From NCBI RefSeq assembly GCF_014048465.1, contig NZ_PDLY01000004.1, positions 186,001-250,000 of the forward strand: 64,000 nt of DNA, in the 5' to 3' direction. A program made the translations under genes and the position numbers. This stretch comes from Bombella mellum. Its GTDB lineage: Bacteria > Pseudomonadota > Alphaproteobacteria > Acetobacterales > Acetobacteraceae. Positions 1 through 9,394 of the stretch are shown here, piece by piece. Numbering within the stretch: position 1 is the first letter of the stretch; every line of letters starts with the position of its first letter. Below the pieces are notes generated by a model. That model saw only the letters and a program-made list of their open reading frames with translations. It searched no databases and was not told where the DNA came from.

Positions 1-509
1 CCGGTCTTCAGACCATCCTGAACGTGGCAGAGGAACTGCTCCTGCCCTTCATTCTGGGCCAGTGCGTGCAACGCTGGCTGGGACCGGTCGTCCACCGTCA
101 CAAGTTTCTCATCTCATGCAGTGACCGTGGCTCAATCATCGTGCTGGTCTATTCCGCCTTCAGTGCAGCGGTGCTTCAGGGGCTTTGGCATCGCATTCCA
201 CTCATCCTGCTGGCCGGTGTCGGGGTGGCGGATGCCCTGCTTCTCGCCCTGGCCCTAGGCCTCACCTATCTGCTGGGCCGGATGATGAAACAGACCATCG
301 AGGATGACATCACGTTACAGTTCTGCGGCTCCAAGAAGGCCCTGACATCCGGCGTGACCATGGCCAGCGTCATCTTTCCCAGCTCTGCCGGGATCATCGT
401 CCTGCCACTGATGATCTACCATCAGCTCCAGCTGTTCGTCTGCACCGTCATCGCCCGCCATTATGCACAACGTCCCCAGCCTGCCGATGAAGCCGAGCCC
501 CGGCGGTAG
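1..509 (+). CDS. SBF/YfeH-like bile acid:sodium symporter family protein, 3' part
   Basis: The reading frame is open from the first bases of the window, so the gene starts upstream and only about 169 C-terminal residues are seen. They form several hydrophobic segments with a late amphipathic loop (FCGSKKALTSG) typical of the SBF-like (PF13593, YfeH type) transporters, whose last helices carry a conserved G-S-x-K-x-L stretch. Family members are about 320-340 residues with ten helices and move organic anions with sodium; the substrate here is unknown. A GTG at 24 is internal and not the likely start. The gene ends with TAG at 507-509. Confidence 0.7.
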   Translation, partial: GLQTILNVAEELLLPFILGQCVQRWLGPVVHRHKFLISCSDRGSIIVLVYSAFSAAVLQGLWHRIPLILLAGVGVADALLLALALGLTYLLGRMMKQTIEDDITLQFCGSKKALTSGVTMASVIFPSSAGIIVLPLMIYHQLQLFVCTVIARHYAQRPQPADEAEPRR

Positions 510-599
510 TGCTGCCATGCAGCAGAACCGGCTCCCTCCTGTTCCACAGAGGTCCCGGACAGGCTAGGCTTGCCTCCATCCCACACTCCCCTTCCCGCC

Positions 600-1109
600 A
601 TGGAGCAAGACGTGCCCCGTCATCCTGCTGAAGCCTCGACCATACGCCGCACCTATCGTGAACGCCTTCATGCCCATCTGGTCCTGACGGGCACGTTGCG
701 GGAAAGCCTGCTGGAACTGCTCAGCCGCCCAGCCGCTCCGCCCCCTCTCCAGCACTGGATAACCACCATCCTAGACCAGAACCGGGAGCAGGAACGGCAG
801 GTCGCCCACCTCCTCCGCCTGCATGGGGAAAGACCCCGCAGCGACTCCGACACGCTCTCCGGCCTGCTGGACACGGTGGTGACCTGCTTTCCCTCGGGGG
901 ATGTGCCTGTCCATCTTCTGGGCGTGATGCTGGACATTGCGGGCTGCATCGCCCGCCTGCGTACCTCCCTTGCCCTGCTCCTGCTGCTGGCGGAAAAACT
1001 CTCCCTGACAGAAGATGCCGCCATCCTCACGGAACTGCGCCAGAACAGCCGGAATGCATCCCGCAGCCTCAAGGAGGTACTTCCTGCCCTGCTGACAGAC
1101 GAAAACTGA
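600..1109 (+). CDS. Hypothetical all-alpha protein
   Basis: About 169 residues from the ATG at 600; a TTG at 570 would add ten residues, and neither start has a clear ribosome binding site. The sequence is Leu/Arg-rich, predicted helical, with no signal peptide and one very hydrophobic helix (TSLALLLLLAEKL). I do not recognise the family; a helical-bundle fold of the DUF892/ferritin-like kind is possible but only a guess. It runs toward htpG, and the two genes share the terminator at 1124-1151. Confidence 0.55.
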   Translation: MEQDVPRHPAEASTIRRTYRERLHAHLVLTGTLRESLLELLSRPAAPPPLQHWITTILDQNREQERQVAHLLRLHGERPRSDSDTLSGLLDTVVTCFPSGDVPVHLLGVMLDIAGCIARLRTSLALLLLLAEKLSLTEDAAILTELRQNSRNASRSLKEVLPALLTDEN

Positions 1110-1123
1110 GGCTCAACAGAAAA

Positions 1124-1151
1124 GGGGCTGCACGACCCGACGTGCAGCCCC
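1124..1151. terminator. Bidirectional rho-independent terminator after htpG
   Basis: An 11-bp perfect stem (GGGGCTGCACG at 1124-1134 with its complement at 1141-1151) has a 6-nt loop. On the minus strand it is followed by TTTTCTGTTG, so it serves htpG best; on the plus strand the tail is weaker. Confidence 0.8.
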
Positions 1152-1182
1152 TCCATGTTTCAGCCAGACAGTCCGCCCGGGC

Positions 1183-3057
1183 TTACTTCTCGACAGTCCC
1201 GGCAAGCAGGCCTGCAAGCGTGCGGGCAAAGCCGCTGGGGTCAGGCAGGGCCTCACCTTCCTGAACACGGGCGAGGTCCAGAAGGATACGGGCATGTTCT
1301 GCGACGCTCTCGCCCTTCTCCACACGTTCGGCCAGCGCACGGATGAGCGGATGGCGGGGGTTGATCTCCAGCACCGGCGGCAGGGCAGGCATCTCCTGAC
1401 CGGAACGGCGCATGAGACGCTGCATGGCCAGGTCCGGCCCACCCTCGCTTGTCATCACCACGGCACTGCCTGTCAGACGCACGGTGCTGCGGACATCCTT
1501 CACAGCTTCGCCAAGAGCTTCCTTCAGGGCAGGAGACAGCTTTGCCACATCAGCGGCTTCACCTTCTTCCTCGTTCTCAGGAGCGAACTTCTCGAGATCA
1601 CCATGAGCCTGGGCCACGGAACGGAAGGTCTTGTCCTTGTAGGAATGGAGACGGTCCGGCCAGAAGCTGTCCACGGCATCAGACAGCAGCAGGACTTCCA
1701 GCCCACGGGCACGGAACCCTTCCAGCTGGGCAGAGGCCCTGAGGGCCTTCAGATTGTCCCCGACCAGATAATAGATGGTCTCCTGCTCCGGCTTCATGCG
1801 GCTGATATAGTCGTCCAGCGTCGTCAGCTCATCATCATGTGTGGAGTGGAAACGGGAGAACTCGGCGATTTCCTGCCGGTGCTCGGAATCTTCCCACAGC
1901 CCTTCCTTGATGACGAGGCCGAAATTATTCCAGAAACCGGTGAAGGACTCACCACCTTCCTGCGCCCGTTTCTTGATCTCGCTGATGACACGCTTGGTCA
2001 CGGCCTTGCGGATGCGGGCCAGAACCGGCGTGGACTGGAGCATTTCGCGGGAGACGTTCAGTGGCAGGTCATCCGTATCGACCACACCCTGCACGAAACG
2101 CAGCCAGTTCGGCACCAGACTGGCCTCGTCGGTGATGAACATGCGCTTCACATGCAGATGCAGGCGGCTTTCACGGCTGCTCTGCTCCATGAAGTCAAAC
2201 GGACGGGCACCGGGGAGGAACAGCAGGGAGGCAAACTCGACCGTGCCTTCGGCCTTCCAGTGCAGCGTGGCGTACGGCTCATCAAACGCACGGGCCACAT
2301 GGCGGTAGAACTCGGTATATTCCTCGGACGTGATCTCGGATTTCGGACGCAGCCAGAGAGCCTTGCCCTCGTTGATGGTCTCTTCCTTCTCCTTGCCATC
2401 CTCGTCCGGCTCGTGCAGCACGACCGGCCAGGCGATGTGATCGGCCCATTTGCGGATGATGCCCCGCAGACGCCACGGATCAATGAATTCCTCAGCATCA
2501 TCCTTCATGTGCAGGACGATGTCCGTGCCCGGACGGTCACGCTCGGCAGGGCCAAGGCTGTAGGACCCCTTGCCTTCAGACACCCAGCGGGCGGCCACAT
2601 CCTCACCGGCACGACGGGAGACGACATCCACCTTGTCCGCCACCATGAAGGCGGAATAGAAACCCACGCCGAACTGACCGATCAGGTTCGGACGCTCCTC
2701 CGGCTTGGCATTGCTCAGCTTCTCACCAAACGCCTTGGTACCGGAACGGGCGATGGTGCCAAGATTCTGGGTCAGCTCTTCCGGGCTCATCCCCAGCCCG
2801 TCATCGGACAGCGTGATGGTCTTTGCGTCCTTGTCGGTGGAGATGTGGATGGACGGGGCTTCCGGCAGGGACAGGGCCGGGCTGGTCAGGGCCTCGAAAC
2901 GCCGCTTGTCCATGGCATCGGCCGCATTGGCGACCAGCTCACGCAGGAAGATTTCCCGATCGGAATAAAGGGAATGGACAACCAGATCGAGCAGCTGCCC
3001 GACCTCGGCACTGAAACTGTGCTGCTGCATCTCCGCTGCGTTCTTGCCATCACTCAT
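1183..3057 (-). CDS. htpG: Molecular chaperone HtpG (Hsp90)
   Basis: A 624-residue cytosolic Hsp90-type ATPase, full length for the family. The N-terminal GHKL ATPase domain shows the catalytic Glu and the Asn and Asp of the nucleotide pocket at E40, N44 and D47 (E-L-V-A-N-A-A-D-A), DDGLGM at 85-90 and GQFGVGF at 127-133. The middle domain has the conserved [11 protein letters not shown] stretch and the C-terminal dimerisation domain ends near MQRLMRR and beyond. HtpG folds client proteins under stress. A heat-shock type promoter is seen upstream (3145-3173) and the ribosome binding site GGAGAG lies before the ATG. It is transcribed alone. Confidence 0.97.
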   Translation of the reverse strand: MSDGKNAAEMQQHSFSAEVGQLLDLVVHSLYSDREIFLRELVANAADAMDKRRFEALTSPALSLPEAPSIHISTDKDAKTITLSDDGLGMSPEELTQNLGTIARSGTKAFGEKLSNAKPEERPNLIGQFGVGFYSAFMVADKVDVVSRRAGEDVAARWVSEGKGSYSLGPAERDRPGTDIVLHMKDDAEEFIDPWRLRGIIRKWADHIAWPVVLHEPDEDGKEKEETINEGKALWLRPKSEITSEEYTEFYRHVARAFDEPYATLHWKAEGTVEFASLLFLPGARPFDFMEQSSRESRLHLHVKRMFITDEASLVPNWLRFVQGVVDTDDLPLNVSREMLQSTPVLARIRKAVTKRVISEIKKRAQEGGESFTGFWNNFGLVIKEGLWEDSEHRQEIAEFSRFHSTHDDELTTLDDYISRMKPEQETIYYLVGDNLKALRASAQLEGFRARGLEVLLLSDAVDSFWPDRLHSYKDKTFRSVAQAHGDLEKFAPENEEEGEAADVAKLSPALKEALGEAVKDVRSTVRLTGSAVVMTSEGGPDLAMQRLMRRSGQEMPALPPVLEINPRHPLIRALAERVEKGESVAEHARILLDLARVQEGEALPDPSGFARTLAGLLAGTVEK

Positions 3058-3144
3058 GATGCGTTGCTCTCCTCCAAAATGGCAGGCTCCGTATGTGCTC
3101 CATCTTCGGCGGCCAGCCTGCCCCGCCGCTGAAAGATGGAGCAG

Positions 3145-3173
3145 ATATGGGAGAGGCCTCCCCGGCTTTCAAG
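3145..3173 (-). promoter_or_regulatory. Candidate RpoH (sigma-32) promoter of htpG
   Basis: On the minus strand CTTGAAA (3167-3173) and CCCATAT (3145-3151) are separated by 15 bp, which closely resembles the heat-shock sigma factor consensus CTTGAAA / CCCATNT. It lies about 90 bp before the htpG start. It was found by eye and there are no expression data. Confidence 0.6.
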
Positions 3174-3230
3174 CATCCCCGCACCGGGGGAGACCTCAAG
3201 CTCCAGCATCATGATGACGGGATGTATGGC

Positions 3231-4028
3231 CTAGACGAGGCCGAGCGATGTTCCTTCATCCACCACGATGGCCGAACCGTGCAGGGCCACCGCCCCCGGG
3301 CTGGCAAGGAACTGCACCACGGCAGCGATGTCCTCCGGCGAGGAGAAGGTCCGCTTGCTGGGATTGGCCTCCGCCACGGCCCTGAGGGCGTCCGCCTGTG
3401 AGGGATCGTTGATCAGCGCATCATGCATGGAGGTCTTCACGCGGCCCGGCTCCACGGCATTGATGTTGATGCCCAGCGGGCCGAGTTCGAGGGCCAGACT
3501 GCGGACCAGAGCCGTGGCCGCCGCCTTGCTGGCGGCATAGCCCGCATAGCCGGCAAAACTGTAAAATCCGCAGATGGACGAAATGGCCACGACCTTCCCG
3601 CCCGGCACGTCACCCTCTTTCCGCCGGATGAAAGGCAGGGCGGCCTGCACGATGTGCCACATGCCATTGACGTTGATGCGCATCACCCTGTCGAACGCAT
3701 CAGGCGTTTCATCCGTGATGGGCGTGTTGAAGAAAACACCTGCGGAATGGACCAGTACATCCAGCAGGCCCACTTTGTCGCTGATGGTCTTCAGCAGGGC
3801 CTTCACGGCATCAAAATCCGTGATGTTCACCCCATGAGCACAGACCTGCACGTCATGCCCGGCCTCACGCCCGGCGGCCTGTACCGCCTGCACGGCTCCG
3901 GTGTAGTCACGCTCCGGGCTACTGCCCAACAGGATGAGGCTGTCCCCCGCCCGGGCGAACGTCTCCGCAATTGCCAGCCCGATACCGGACGTCCCCCCGG
4001 TCACCAGTACGGTTCTGCCCTGTGCCAT
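3231..4028 (-). CDS. Short-chain dehydrogenase/reductase (SDR family)
   Basis: A classical SDR of 265 residues from the ATG at 4028, which has a strong AAGGAG site 8 bp upstream; the frame stays open further upstream, but that part has no family similarity. The NAD(P)-binding TGGTSGIG motif is at 10-17, HSAG replaces the usual NNAG at about 94-97, and the catalytic residues are S151, Y164 and K168 (YxxxK). The family reduces ketones or oxidises alcohols in the cytosol. Resemblance is general to 3-oxoacyl-ACP reductase and gluconate 5-dehydrogenase types; the substrate cannot be read from the sequence. Confidence 0.85.
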   Translation of the reverse strand: MAQGRTVLVTGGTSGIGLAIAETFARAGDSLILLGSSPERDYTGAVQAVQAAGREAGHDVQVCAHGVNITDFDAVKALLKTISDKVGLLDVLVHSAGVFFNTPITDETPDAFDRVMRINVNGMWHIVQAALPFIRRKEGDVPGGKVVAISSICGFYSFAGYAGYAASKAAATALVRSLALELGPLGININAVEPGRVKTSMHDALINDPSQADALRAVAEANPSKRTFSSPEDIAAVVQFLASPGAVALHGSAIVVDEGTSLGLV

Positions 4029-4137
4029 GATCCAGCTCCTTCCTTGCCTGTCGTCATGCATGGCCCTGAATGGCCATTGCCTCCAGATATGGACAGACAG
4101 GTATGGCTTGTCCACCATGCCTGCCCCAAGCTCTTCA

Positions 4138-5892
4138 TCAGAAGGCACGGTTCTCCAGCCGCACGCCCTCCCCTTCGGGCAGGCGGACCTCATCCCGATA
4201 GGGACCGCCCGCCAGCAGCTCTATGGAGAGGAAAAGCGGACGGGTCATCATTCCTGACCGGCCAGACAGGACAAGACGGGCCGCACCATTGGTCCACCGG
4301 CAGGGTGAGGCCTCCTGCACGTCCCATCCGTCCTGACGGGATGCGGACAGGAACCCCGTCACATCCTCCCTTTCGCCATTCTCCCAGAAGAGGCGCACCT
4401 GACTGACCAGCACCCCAAGACGACGCCGGTCATCCACGAAAGGACCGATCACGTCACAGGGCCGGCTGACACGAGAAACCAGCATGACCTCGTCACACCC
4501 TTCGGTCAGACGGAACAGATAACGCTGCCCCGTCTTTCTGACGAGCGGAAGGGACTGCCCCGAAAGCGTCAGCACGGTCAGGTCCGGGTCAGTCAGAAGA
4601 CCCTCCGCCTCACATGTTTCATTTCCGGAACGTTCATGAAGGGCACGATGGACAGGTTCGACAAAAGCCCGCTGGACACCCAGCGGAGCTGCCGCATCCG
4701 TCTCCCAGCACCGGCTGTCACTTTCTGCCCACCGGCCCGCCTGAAAAATGAATCCCTGACGGTTGCCCGTATCCAGATAACTTTCCGTCAGGGCACCATC
4801 CACCTCGACAATGCCATGAGGCTCGACCTCGAAATGCCAGTAATCATACTCGTCGATGCTGCGGTCATAGGCAATGGAAGACCCGTTGACCAGCATCCGT
4901 ACCGGAATGAAATGACCATCCAGCAGCAGGCAGTGCTCCGAGGTCACGAGCATGTCCTTGTGCGGCACATTGTCCGCCAGAGCGTTACGGCGGATCCGCA
5001 CGGGCCAGCCAGCCTCGTCATCCGGCAGATCGGGCCGCACGGTGACGTGCCCCTGCCCGACCCATGTGACCAGCCGCATCCCCTGCGGCTCGCCATCGGC
5101 CGAAAAAACGGCCACGGAATCCCCCACGGCCAATGTCTCCACCGTCACCGGGCCTGCATCGGTACGGACCATGCTGCCGGAAAGATAGCAGGTTATGACA
5201 CCACCCCTTCCGTCATCATGACCATTGCTGCTGGTGAACGCATAGGTATAGCCCGTGATGTTCCCCCAGAAATCCTGCTGCGGCGTGCCATTGACCTTCA
5301 GTTCGAACGGGTCCCCCCTCAGGGTCGTGGTCCGCCCGATGGTCACGATGCCCAGGGCATTCACCCCGTCGCCGATCGTCGTGCAGTCCGCCACGGGATC
5401 ATAGACGGCACCGACCGACTGCGTACCCGGAAAATCCATGACGAAATTGGTGGGAATCTTCGTGGTGGGATGGCCTTGGGCATCCACAAAATTGACCGGC
5501 AGGTCGAAACGGACCCCGAAGCCCTGCTTCTCTATCCGCAGCTCCCCCGCATTGGGGCCGACCACGATGGTCGACCCGGCAGAGGCATTCAGCAGGCTGG
5601 AGCGGATGACAAGCCGCCCTCCATCCAGTGTCAGGGCATTGCCCAGCCCAAGATTGACGAACCCGCCCCCCACATAGGCGGTCGCCCCACCCTTTACGAT
5701 GATGGAACAGTCACCCCGCAGCTGCCCGAGTACGGAAGAAAGGTCCACCTGCACAGGATCACCCGGGGGCGTGAGGTGCGTACGGGTCACCGTGATGGAC
5801 GAAAGCCCGCCAATCTCCACAAAGCTGGACAGCTCCCCACTGCCGTAGACAGTGGCTGCGCCTGCCTTCACCCTGATCAAAGCCATGGCCAT
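4138..5892 (-). CDS. Hint-domain (hedgehog/intein) protein with N-terminal beta-repeat region
   Basis: A 584-residue protein. Residues 1-230 are Gly/Thr/Val-rich with repeated short beta-strand-like units, as in right-handed beta-helix proteins. The Hint_2 domain spans about 235-375. It starts with Cys235 (CYLSGS-M-V-R-T), followed by VETLAVGD and then SEHCLLLDGHFIPV and ESYLDTGN, which are landmark motifs of the family. The remaining 210 residues are a less conserved tail. Hint domains can perform self-splicing or self-cleavage through the first Cys. Such proteins are frequent in acetic acid bacteria, but their role is unknown. No signal peptide is visible. Either of two ATGs (5892 or 5886) could be the start. 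Confidence 0.8.
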   Translation of the reverse strand: MAMALIRVKAGAATVYGSGELSSFVEIGGLSSITVTRTHLTPPGDPVQVDLSSVLGQLRGDCSIIVKGGATAYVGGGFVNLGLGNALTLDGGRLVIRSSLLNASAGSTIVVGPNAGELRIEKQGFGVRFDLPVNFVDAQGHPTTKIPTNFVMDFPGTQSVGAVYDPVADCTTIGDGVNALGIVTIGRTTTLRGDPFELKVNGTPQQDFWGNITGYTYAFTSSNGHDDGRGGVITCYLSGSMVRTDAGPVTVETLAVGDSVAVFSADGEPQGMRLVTWVGQGHVTVRPDLPDDEAGWPVRIRRNALADNVPHKDMLVTSEHCLLLDGHFIPVRMLVNGSSIAYDRSIDEYDYWHFEVEPHGIVEVDGALTESYLDTGNRQGFIFQAGRWAESDSRCWETDAAAPLGVQRAFVEPVHRALHERSGNETCEAEGLLTDPDLTVLTLSGQSLPLVRKTGQRYLFRLTEGCDEVMLVSRVSRPCDVIGPFVDDRRRLGVLVSQVRLFWENGEREDVTGFLSASRQDGWDVQEASPCRWTNGAARLVLSGRSGMMTRPLFLSIELLAGGPYRDEVRLPEGEGVRLENRAF

Positions 5893-6153
5893 GTATGTAC
5901 GTCCCGTTAGCCATTGATAACCGGGGCATGACTTAAGTCATTTTCGTTAACATAAAATTACAAAGAGCATGAATAAGGAGGATTTAATGGTATAAATGGA
6001 AACCTCATGAAATATATGCTCTCATTTATGACACCAATACCAATAATTTGACACAATACTTCACATTTAAAACATATTGTGCTTTGCCAGCATGCTTCCT
6101 CCTTCCGGGAAAGGTACTTTCCCGGAAGGAGAAGACACGTCGCATGACAGGCT
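5893..6153. other. AT-rich intergenic region
   Basis: About 260 bp between the start of the Hint-domain gene and the end of copB. It is much richer in A and T than its surroundings and presumably holds the promoter of the Hint-domain gene. The hairpin at 6101-6129 is listed separately. No gene is seen. Confidence 0.5.
6101..6129. terminator. Hairpin downstream of copB
   Basis: A 13-bp perfect inverted repeat (6101-6113 with 6117-6129) with a 3-nt loop GTA lies 25 bp after the copB stop. There is no strong T-run on either side, so termination is likely but not certain; it could also protect the 3' end of the copper operon mRNA. Confidence 0.55.
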
Positions 6154-7107
6154 TCAGAACCAGCTGCGGATGCCAAAGGTGAACCGGGCCTCACTGGCCC
6201 GCTCTCCCCGCTTCCTTGCCATGTGCCGCCCCTGTGTCAGAGGTGAATCATACGTCACGGCCACATAGGGAGCCATCTTGCGCCAGACCTCGTAACGCAG
6301 ACGCAGGCCGGTATCGATGTCCGCCAGCCCCGAACCGACCTGACGCCGTGGATCGGCACGGCTGTACAGGTTCAGCTCCACCTGCGGCTGGAGAATCAGC
6401 CTGTTGGTCAGAAGGATGTCATAAGACCCCTCAAACCGGCCCGCCACACCACGGTCACTGAAATAGCCGGTCGCCTGCACCTCGAACTGATACAGGGCCA
6501 GCCCCTCCACACCGACCGCTCCCCAGGCACGGGCCGGGCCACTGTCCAGGTCCAGCCGGACACCTCCCTGAAGGTTGAAATAGGTGGATATGGCCCGGCT
6601 GTAGAGCAGCTCCTGATCTCCGTCACGAACCCTGCCTTTCGTCATGGTCCCTTCACTCTTGAGCCAGAGGCGGTTGTAGTCTCCACCATACCAGGCCTCA
6701 CCATCCCAGCGGAGCGAAGACCTGCCACCCGTCTGGTAACGCCCCTCAAACTCGTCCAGCACACCATGAAACCATCGGCCCATGTCCATGCCGTGCATGT
6801 GATGCCCGATATCCACCCTGGGGGCTGGTGCATCCACAGCTTTGTGAACGATTCGGGGCGTCTTCTGCCGGACCTGCTGCGGGGCAGGCCGTACGTTCCG
6901 GGCGGCAGGATGGCTCATCTCCGGCATGTCCATGTCATCCATGTCCGACATGTCCGACATGTCCATGCCGGACATATCCATTCCGGACATGTCATGAGTT
7001 TCCATCTGGCCCATTTGGGACTGTCCCGCCATGCCATCCATCGCCCGAACGGACGGAGCCAGAAAACAGGCCAGCATGACCAGAGACATCATGTTTCCAG
7101 TTTTCAT
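6154..7107 (-). CDS. copB: Copper resistance outer-membrane protein CopB
   Basis: 317 residues from the ATG at 7107, which has GGGAGG upstream. The N terminus is a signal peptide (MKTGNMMSLVMLACFLAPSV, cut near RA), followed by a Met/Asp-rich copper-binding stretch with repeated D-M-S-G-M units, then HHMHGMDM. The C-terminal two thirds match the CopB domain, a predicted beta-barrel ending in an aromatic residue (RSWF). CopB proteins sit in the outer membrane and bind or sequester copper. The start codon overlaps the copA stop as ATGA, so the genes are translationally coupled. Confidence 0.9.
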   Translation of the reverse strand: MKTGNMMSLVMLACFLAPSVRAMDGMAGQSQMGQMETHDMSGMDMSGMDMSDMSDMDDMDMPEMSHPAARNVRPAPQQVRQKTPRIVHKAVDAPAPRVDIGHHMHGMDMGRWFHGVLDEFEGRYQTGGRSSLRWDGEAWYGGDYNRLWLKSEGTMTKGRVRDGDQELLYSRAISTYFNLQGGVRLDLDSGPARAWGAVGVEGLALYQFEVQATGYFSDRGVAGRFEGSYDILLTNRLILQPQVELNLYSRADPRRQVGSGLADIDTGLRLRYEVWRKMAPYVAVTYDSPLTQGRHMARKRGERASEARFTFGIRSWF

Positions 7108-8816
7108 GAGATCACCACCTCCCGGAACATGCCTGTCTGCATGTGATACATGAGATGGCAGTGATAGGCCCACACGCCCGGCGCATCCGCCGTGACCAGA
7201 ACGCTCATGCGGGACCCCGGTTGTGAAATGACCGTATGCTTCAGCGGGCGGTGCTGGTCATCCGCTCCATTCTCCAGTTCGCTCCACAGCCCATGAAGAT
7301 GGAGGGGATGTTCCATCATCGTATCATTGATGACCGTGAACCGGACCCGCTCACCACGGGCCAGATGAATCGGCCCGGACTCGGAATATTTCCGGCCATT
7401 GAAACCCCATATGTAGCGTTCCATGTTGCCCGTGAGATGCAGGATGATTTCCCGTGAGGGGGGCCGCTGGTCCGGCGGAGGACGCAACGCCACCAGATCA
7501 CTGTAGGCCAGGACCCTGCGGCCCGTTCCCTCCAGCCCGTCGCCCGGGCTGCCGACACGTTCCACCGGATGGGCGGCGATGTTCTGGTTCTCCACATTCA
7601 GGGGAGGCGGGCCGGGGTCATCAATTTCATCGGCAGGGGTCCGCTGGAGGACTGGCGGCATCGCCATCCCCGCCATGTTTTTCATGCCTGCCATCATGGG
7701 CATGGCCATGCCCATGTCCACCATGCCCCGCACGGGCCTGGGGTCCATCGGCGGCACATCTCCCAGCAGACCAAGGCGAGGTGTCAGCGTGCCACGGGCA
7801 TGACCGGTACGGTCTTCGCTCTGGGCAAAGATGGTGTAGGGCCGTGCTTCCTGGGGCGTCACCATCACCACATAGGTTTCACCCGGTGCGATGCGGAACT
7901 CATCAACCGGCACGGGAACAACGGGATTCCCGTCCGCCTCCACCACCTGCATCTCCAGCCCCGGGATGCGGACATCAAACAGCGTCATGGCCGCCGCATT
8001 GATGACCCGCAGGCAGACCCGCTCTCCCGGCCGGAACAGGCCGCTCCATCCCTGTGCCGGGGATTCGCCGTTCATGAGATAGGTGTAGATGACACCGCTG
8101 ACATCAGAGATGTCCGTGGCACTCATCCTCATGCGGGACCATTGCAGGCGGCTCTTCAGGGCAGGAAGCAGCCCTCCGGCCCGGCGGCTTTCCTCCGGCA
8201 AGGACGCCATACTGCGCTGCCGGAAATTATAGTAATCGTCCTGCATCTTGAGATTGGCGACGATCTGCTCTGCCGACACGTCAGACCAGTCCGACAGGAG
8301 AATCGTATGGTCCCTGTCTGCCGTCGGCAGCGGCGATTCTCCGGCGGGATCAATGATCAGGGCACCGTAAAGACCCGCTGATTCCTGATGCCCCATGTGG
8401 CTGTGATACCAATATGTGCCACTCTGAAGGACCGGAAACGAGTAGGTGAACTTCCCGCCTGCCGGAATCCCGGCAAAACTCAGCCCCGGCACGCCGTCCT
8501 GATCGCTTGGCAGGCGGATGCCATGCCAGTGCAGGGATGTGGGTTCATCCATGTGATTATGGACATGGATGCAGACCTCCCGCCCCTCCTGCCAGCGCAG
8601 GACCGGGCCGGGCATCTGACCATTGACGCAGTACCCCTCACCACGGCGTCCTGCGACATGGACCTTCCTGCGGGTGACGTGCAGCTCCATCTCCAGCGGC
8701 GGCAGGGCCGATGGCGTGGGAGAAGTGGCCCGGCCTGTTCCCGGCAGGGCCATGAGAGAACCTGCTGCTCCAAATCCCGCCAGAAACCGGCGGCGCAGCA
8801 TGAAATGACGTGACAT
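7104..8816 (-). CDS. copA: Multicopper oxidase CopA (copper resistance, periplasmic)
   Basis: 570 residues with a Tat signal (RRRFLAGFG followed by a hydrophobic stretch, cut near GRA at 30), showing export in folded form. Three cupredoxin domains carry the four copper motifs: HWHG (96-99), HSHMGH (138-143), HPLHLHG and HCHLMYHMQTGM near the C terminus. A Met-rich insertion (MVDMGMAMPMMAGMKNMAG) is typical of CopA and related Cu(I) oxidases. The enzyme oxidises or sequesters copper in the periplasm. It lies in an operon between a small exported protein and copB. The first ATG has a weak ribosome binding site, and M6 is a possible alternative start. Confidence 0.93.
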   Translation of the reverse strand: MSRHFMLRRRFLAGFGAAGSLMALPGTGRATSPTPSALPPLEMELHVTRRKVHVAGRRGEGYCVNGQMPGPVLRWQEGREVCIHVHNHMDEPTSLHWHGIRLPSDQDGVPGLSFAGIPAGGKFTYSFPVLQSGTYWYHSHMGHQESAGLYGALIIDPAGESPLPTADRDHTILLSDWSDVSAEQIVANLKMQDDYYNFRQRSMASLPEESRRAGGLLPALKSRLQWSRMRMSATDISDVSGVIYTYLMNGESPAQGWSGLFRPGERVCLRVINAAAMTLFDVRIPGLEMQVVEADGNPVVPVPVDEFRIAPGETYVVMVTPQEARPYTIFAQSEDRTGHARGTLTPRLGLLGDVPPMDPRPVRGMVDMGMAMPMMAGMKNMAGMAMPPVLQRTPADEIDDPGPPPLNVENQNIAAHPVERVGSPGDGLEGTGRRVLAYSDLVALRPPPDQRPPSREIILHLTGNMERYIWGFNGRKYSESGPIHLARGERVRFTVINDTMMEHPLHLHGLWSELENGADDQHRPLKHTVISQPGSRMSVLVTADAPGVWAYHCHLMYHMQTGMFREVVIS

Positions 8817-8879
8817 GACAGAATGTACCTGAAAGACGTGACATGGATGACCGCCCCGATCCGGGCGGCAGAAAACAGG

Positions 8880-9290
8880 TCAGGCAGACAGGATCGCCGG
8901 TGGCCGCCAGGGTTTCACGACGGAAGAACGCAGCAGCAGCCTGACATCATGGAACAGGAACGCCCTCTGCCAGAGGCCGACCGGTTCCAGACTCTGCCCC
9001 TCCGGCAGCAGGCCGGCCTCACAGACGGCATGATGGCTCTGGCAGCAGGGAGCGATGTCTTCTTCCGTACCCGGTCGGGAAGAAACGGCCGTCTCCATCA
9101 CCATGCCCGCCCCCGGCGGAACCATCACGGCATCAGGGGAATCATTGTCACGGGAGGGCAGAAGCTGGCGGGCAGATGCGGACATCATCATGCCGTCCGC
9201 CATGGCCACGGGCATGACAAGAAGCGGCAGCTGCATCATCAGGCACAGCACCACTCCCATCATCATGCGAAAAAACCGCCCAACGGACAT
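8880..9290 (-). CDS. Small exported Met/His/Cys-containing protein of the copper operon
   Basis: 136 residues. The N terminus is a Met-rich hydrophobic signal (FRMMMGVVLCLMMQLPLLV), cut near AMADG. The mature part contains a Met-rich stretch and a C-C-x2-H-H-x3-C group that could bind metal. It starts with GGAGGG about 13 bp upstream and precedes copA by 63 bp on the same strand, so it is probably the first gene of the copper operon. I do not recognise a named family. Small periplasmic copper-binding or metal-sensing helper proteins are common in this position. Confidence 0.55.
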   Translation of the reverse strand: MSVGRFFRMMMGVVLCLMMQLPLLVMPVAMADGMMMSASARQLLPSRDNDSPDAVMVPPGAGMVMETAVSSRPGTEEDIAPCCQSHHAVCEAGLLPEGQSLEPVGLWQRAFLFHDVRLLLRSSVVKPWRPPAILSA

Positions 9291-9394
9291 GAAACGCCTT
9301 TTCTCCCTCCGGAACGGACACCAGATTAGGAAGGTTCCTCCCCTGTGGGAAGACAGTCCCCTGCCATCTTCTATATCATGAAACGGGATTTTTT
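9291..9394. promoter_or_regulatory. Divergent copper promoter region with TTCC-N9-GGAA palindrome
   Basis: A 104-bp space between the divergent copper operon and the copper chaperone gene. It contains an interrupted palindrome, TTCC then nine bases then GGAA at 9335-9351, that could be the site of a copper-responsive repressor or MerR-type activator. No regulator gene is seen nearby. TATATC at about 9371-9376 is a possible -10 box for the plus strand. Confidence 0.35.

Noticed and set aside
1294-3132. Long open frame (612 codons) on the plus strand opposite htpG
   Set aside because: It is the mirror of a clear Hsp90 gene; the translation is His/Gln-rich and without family features.
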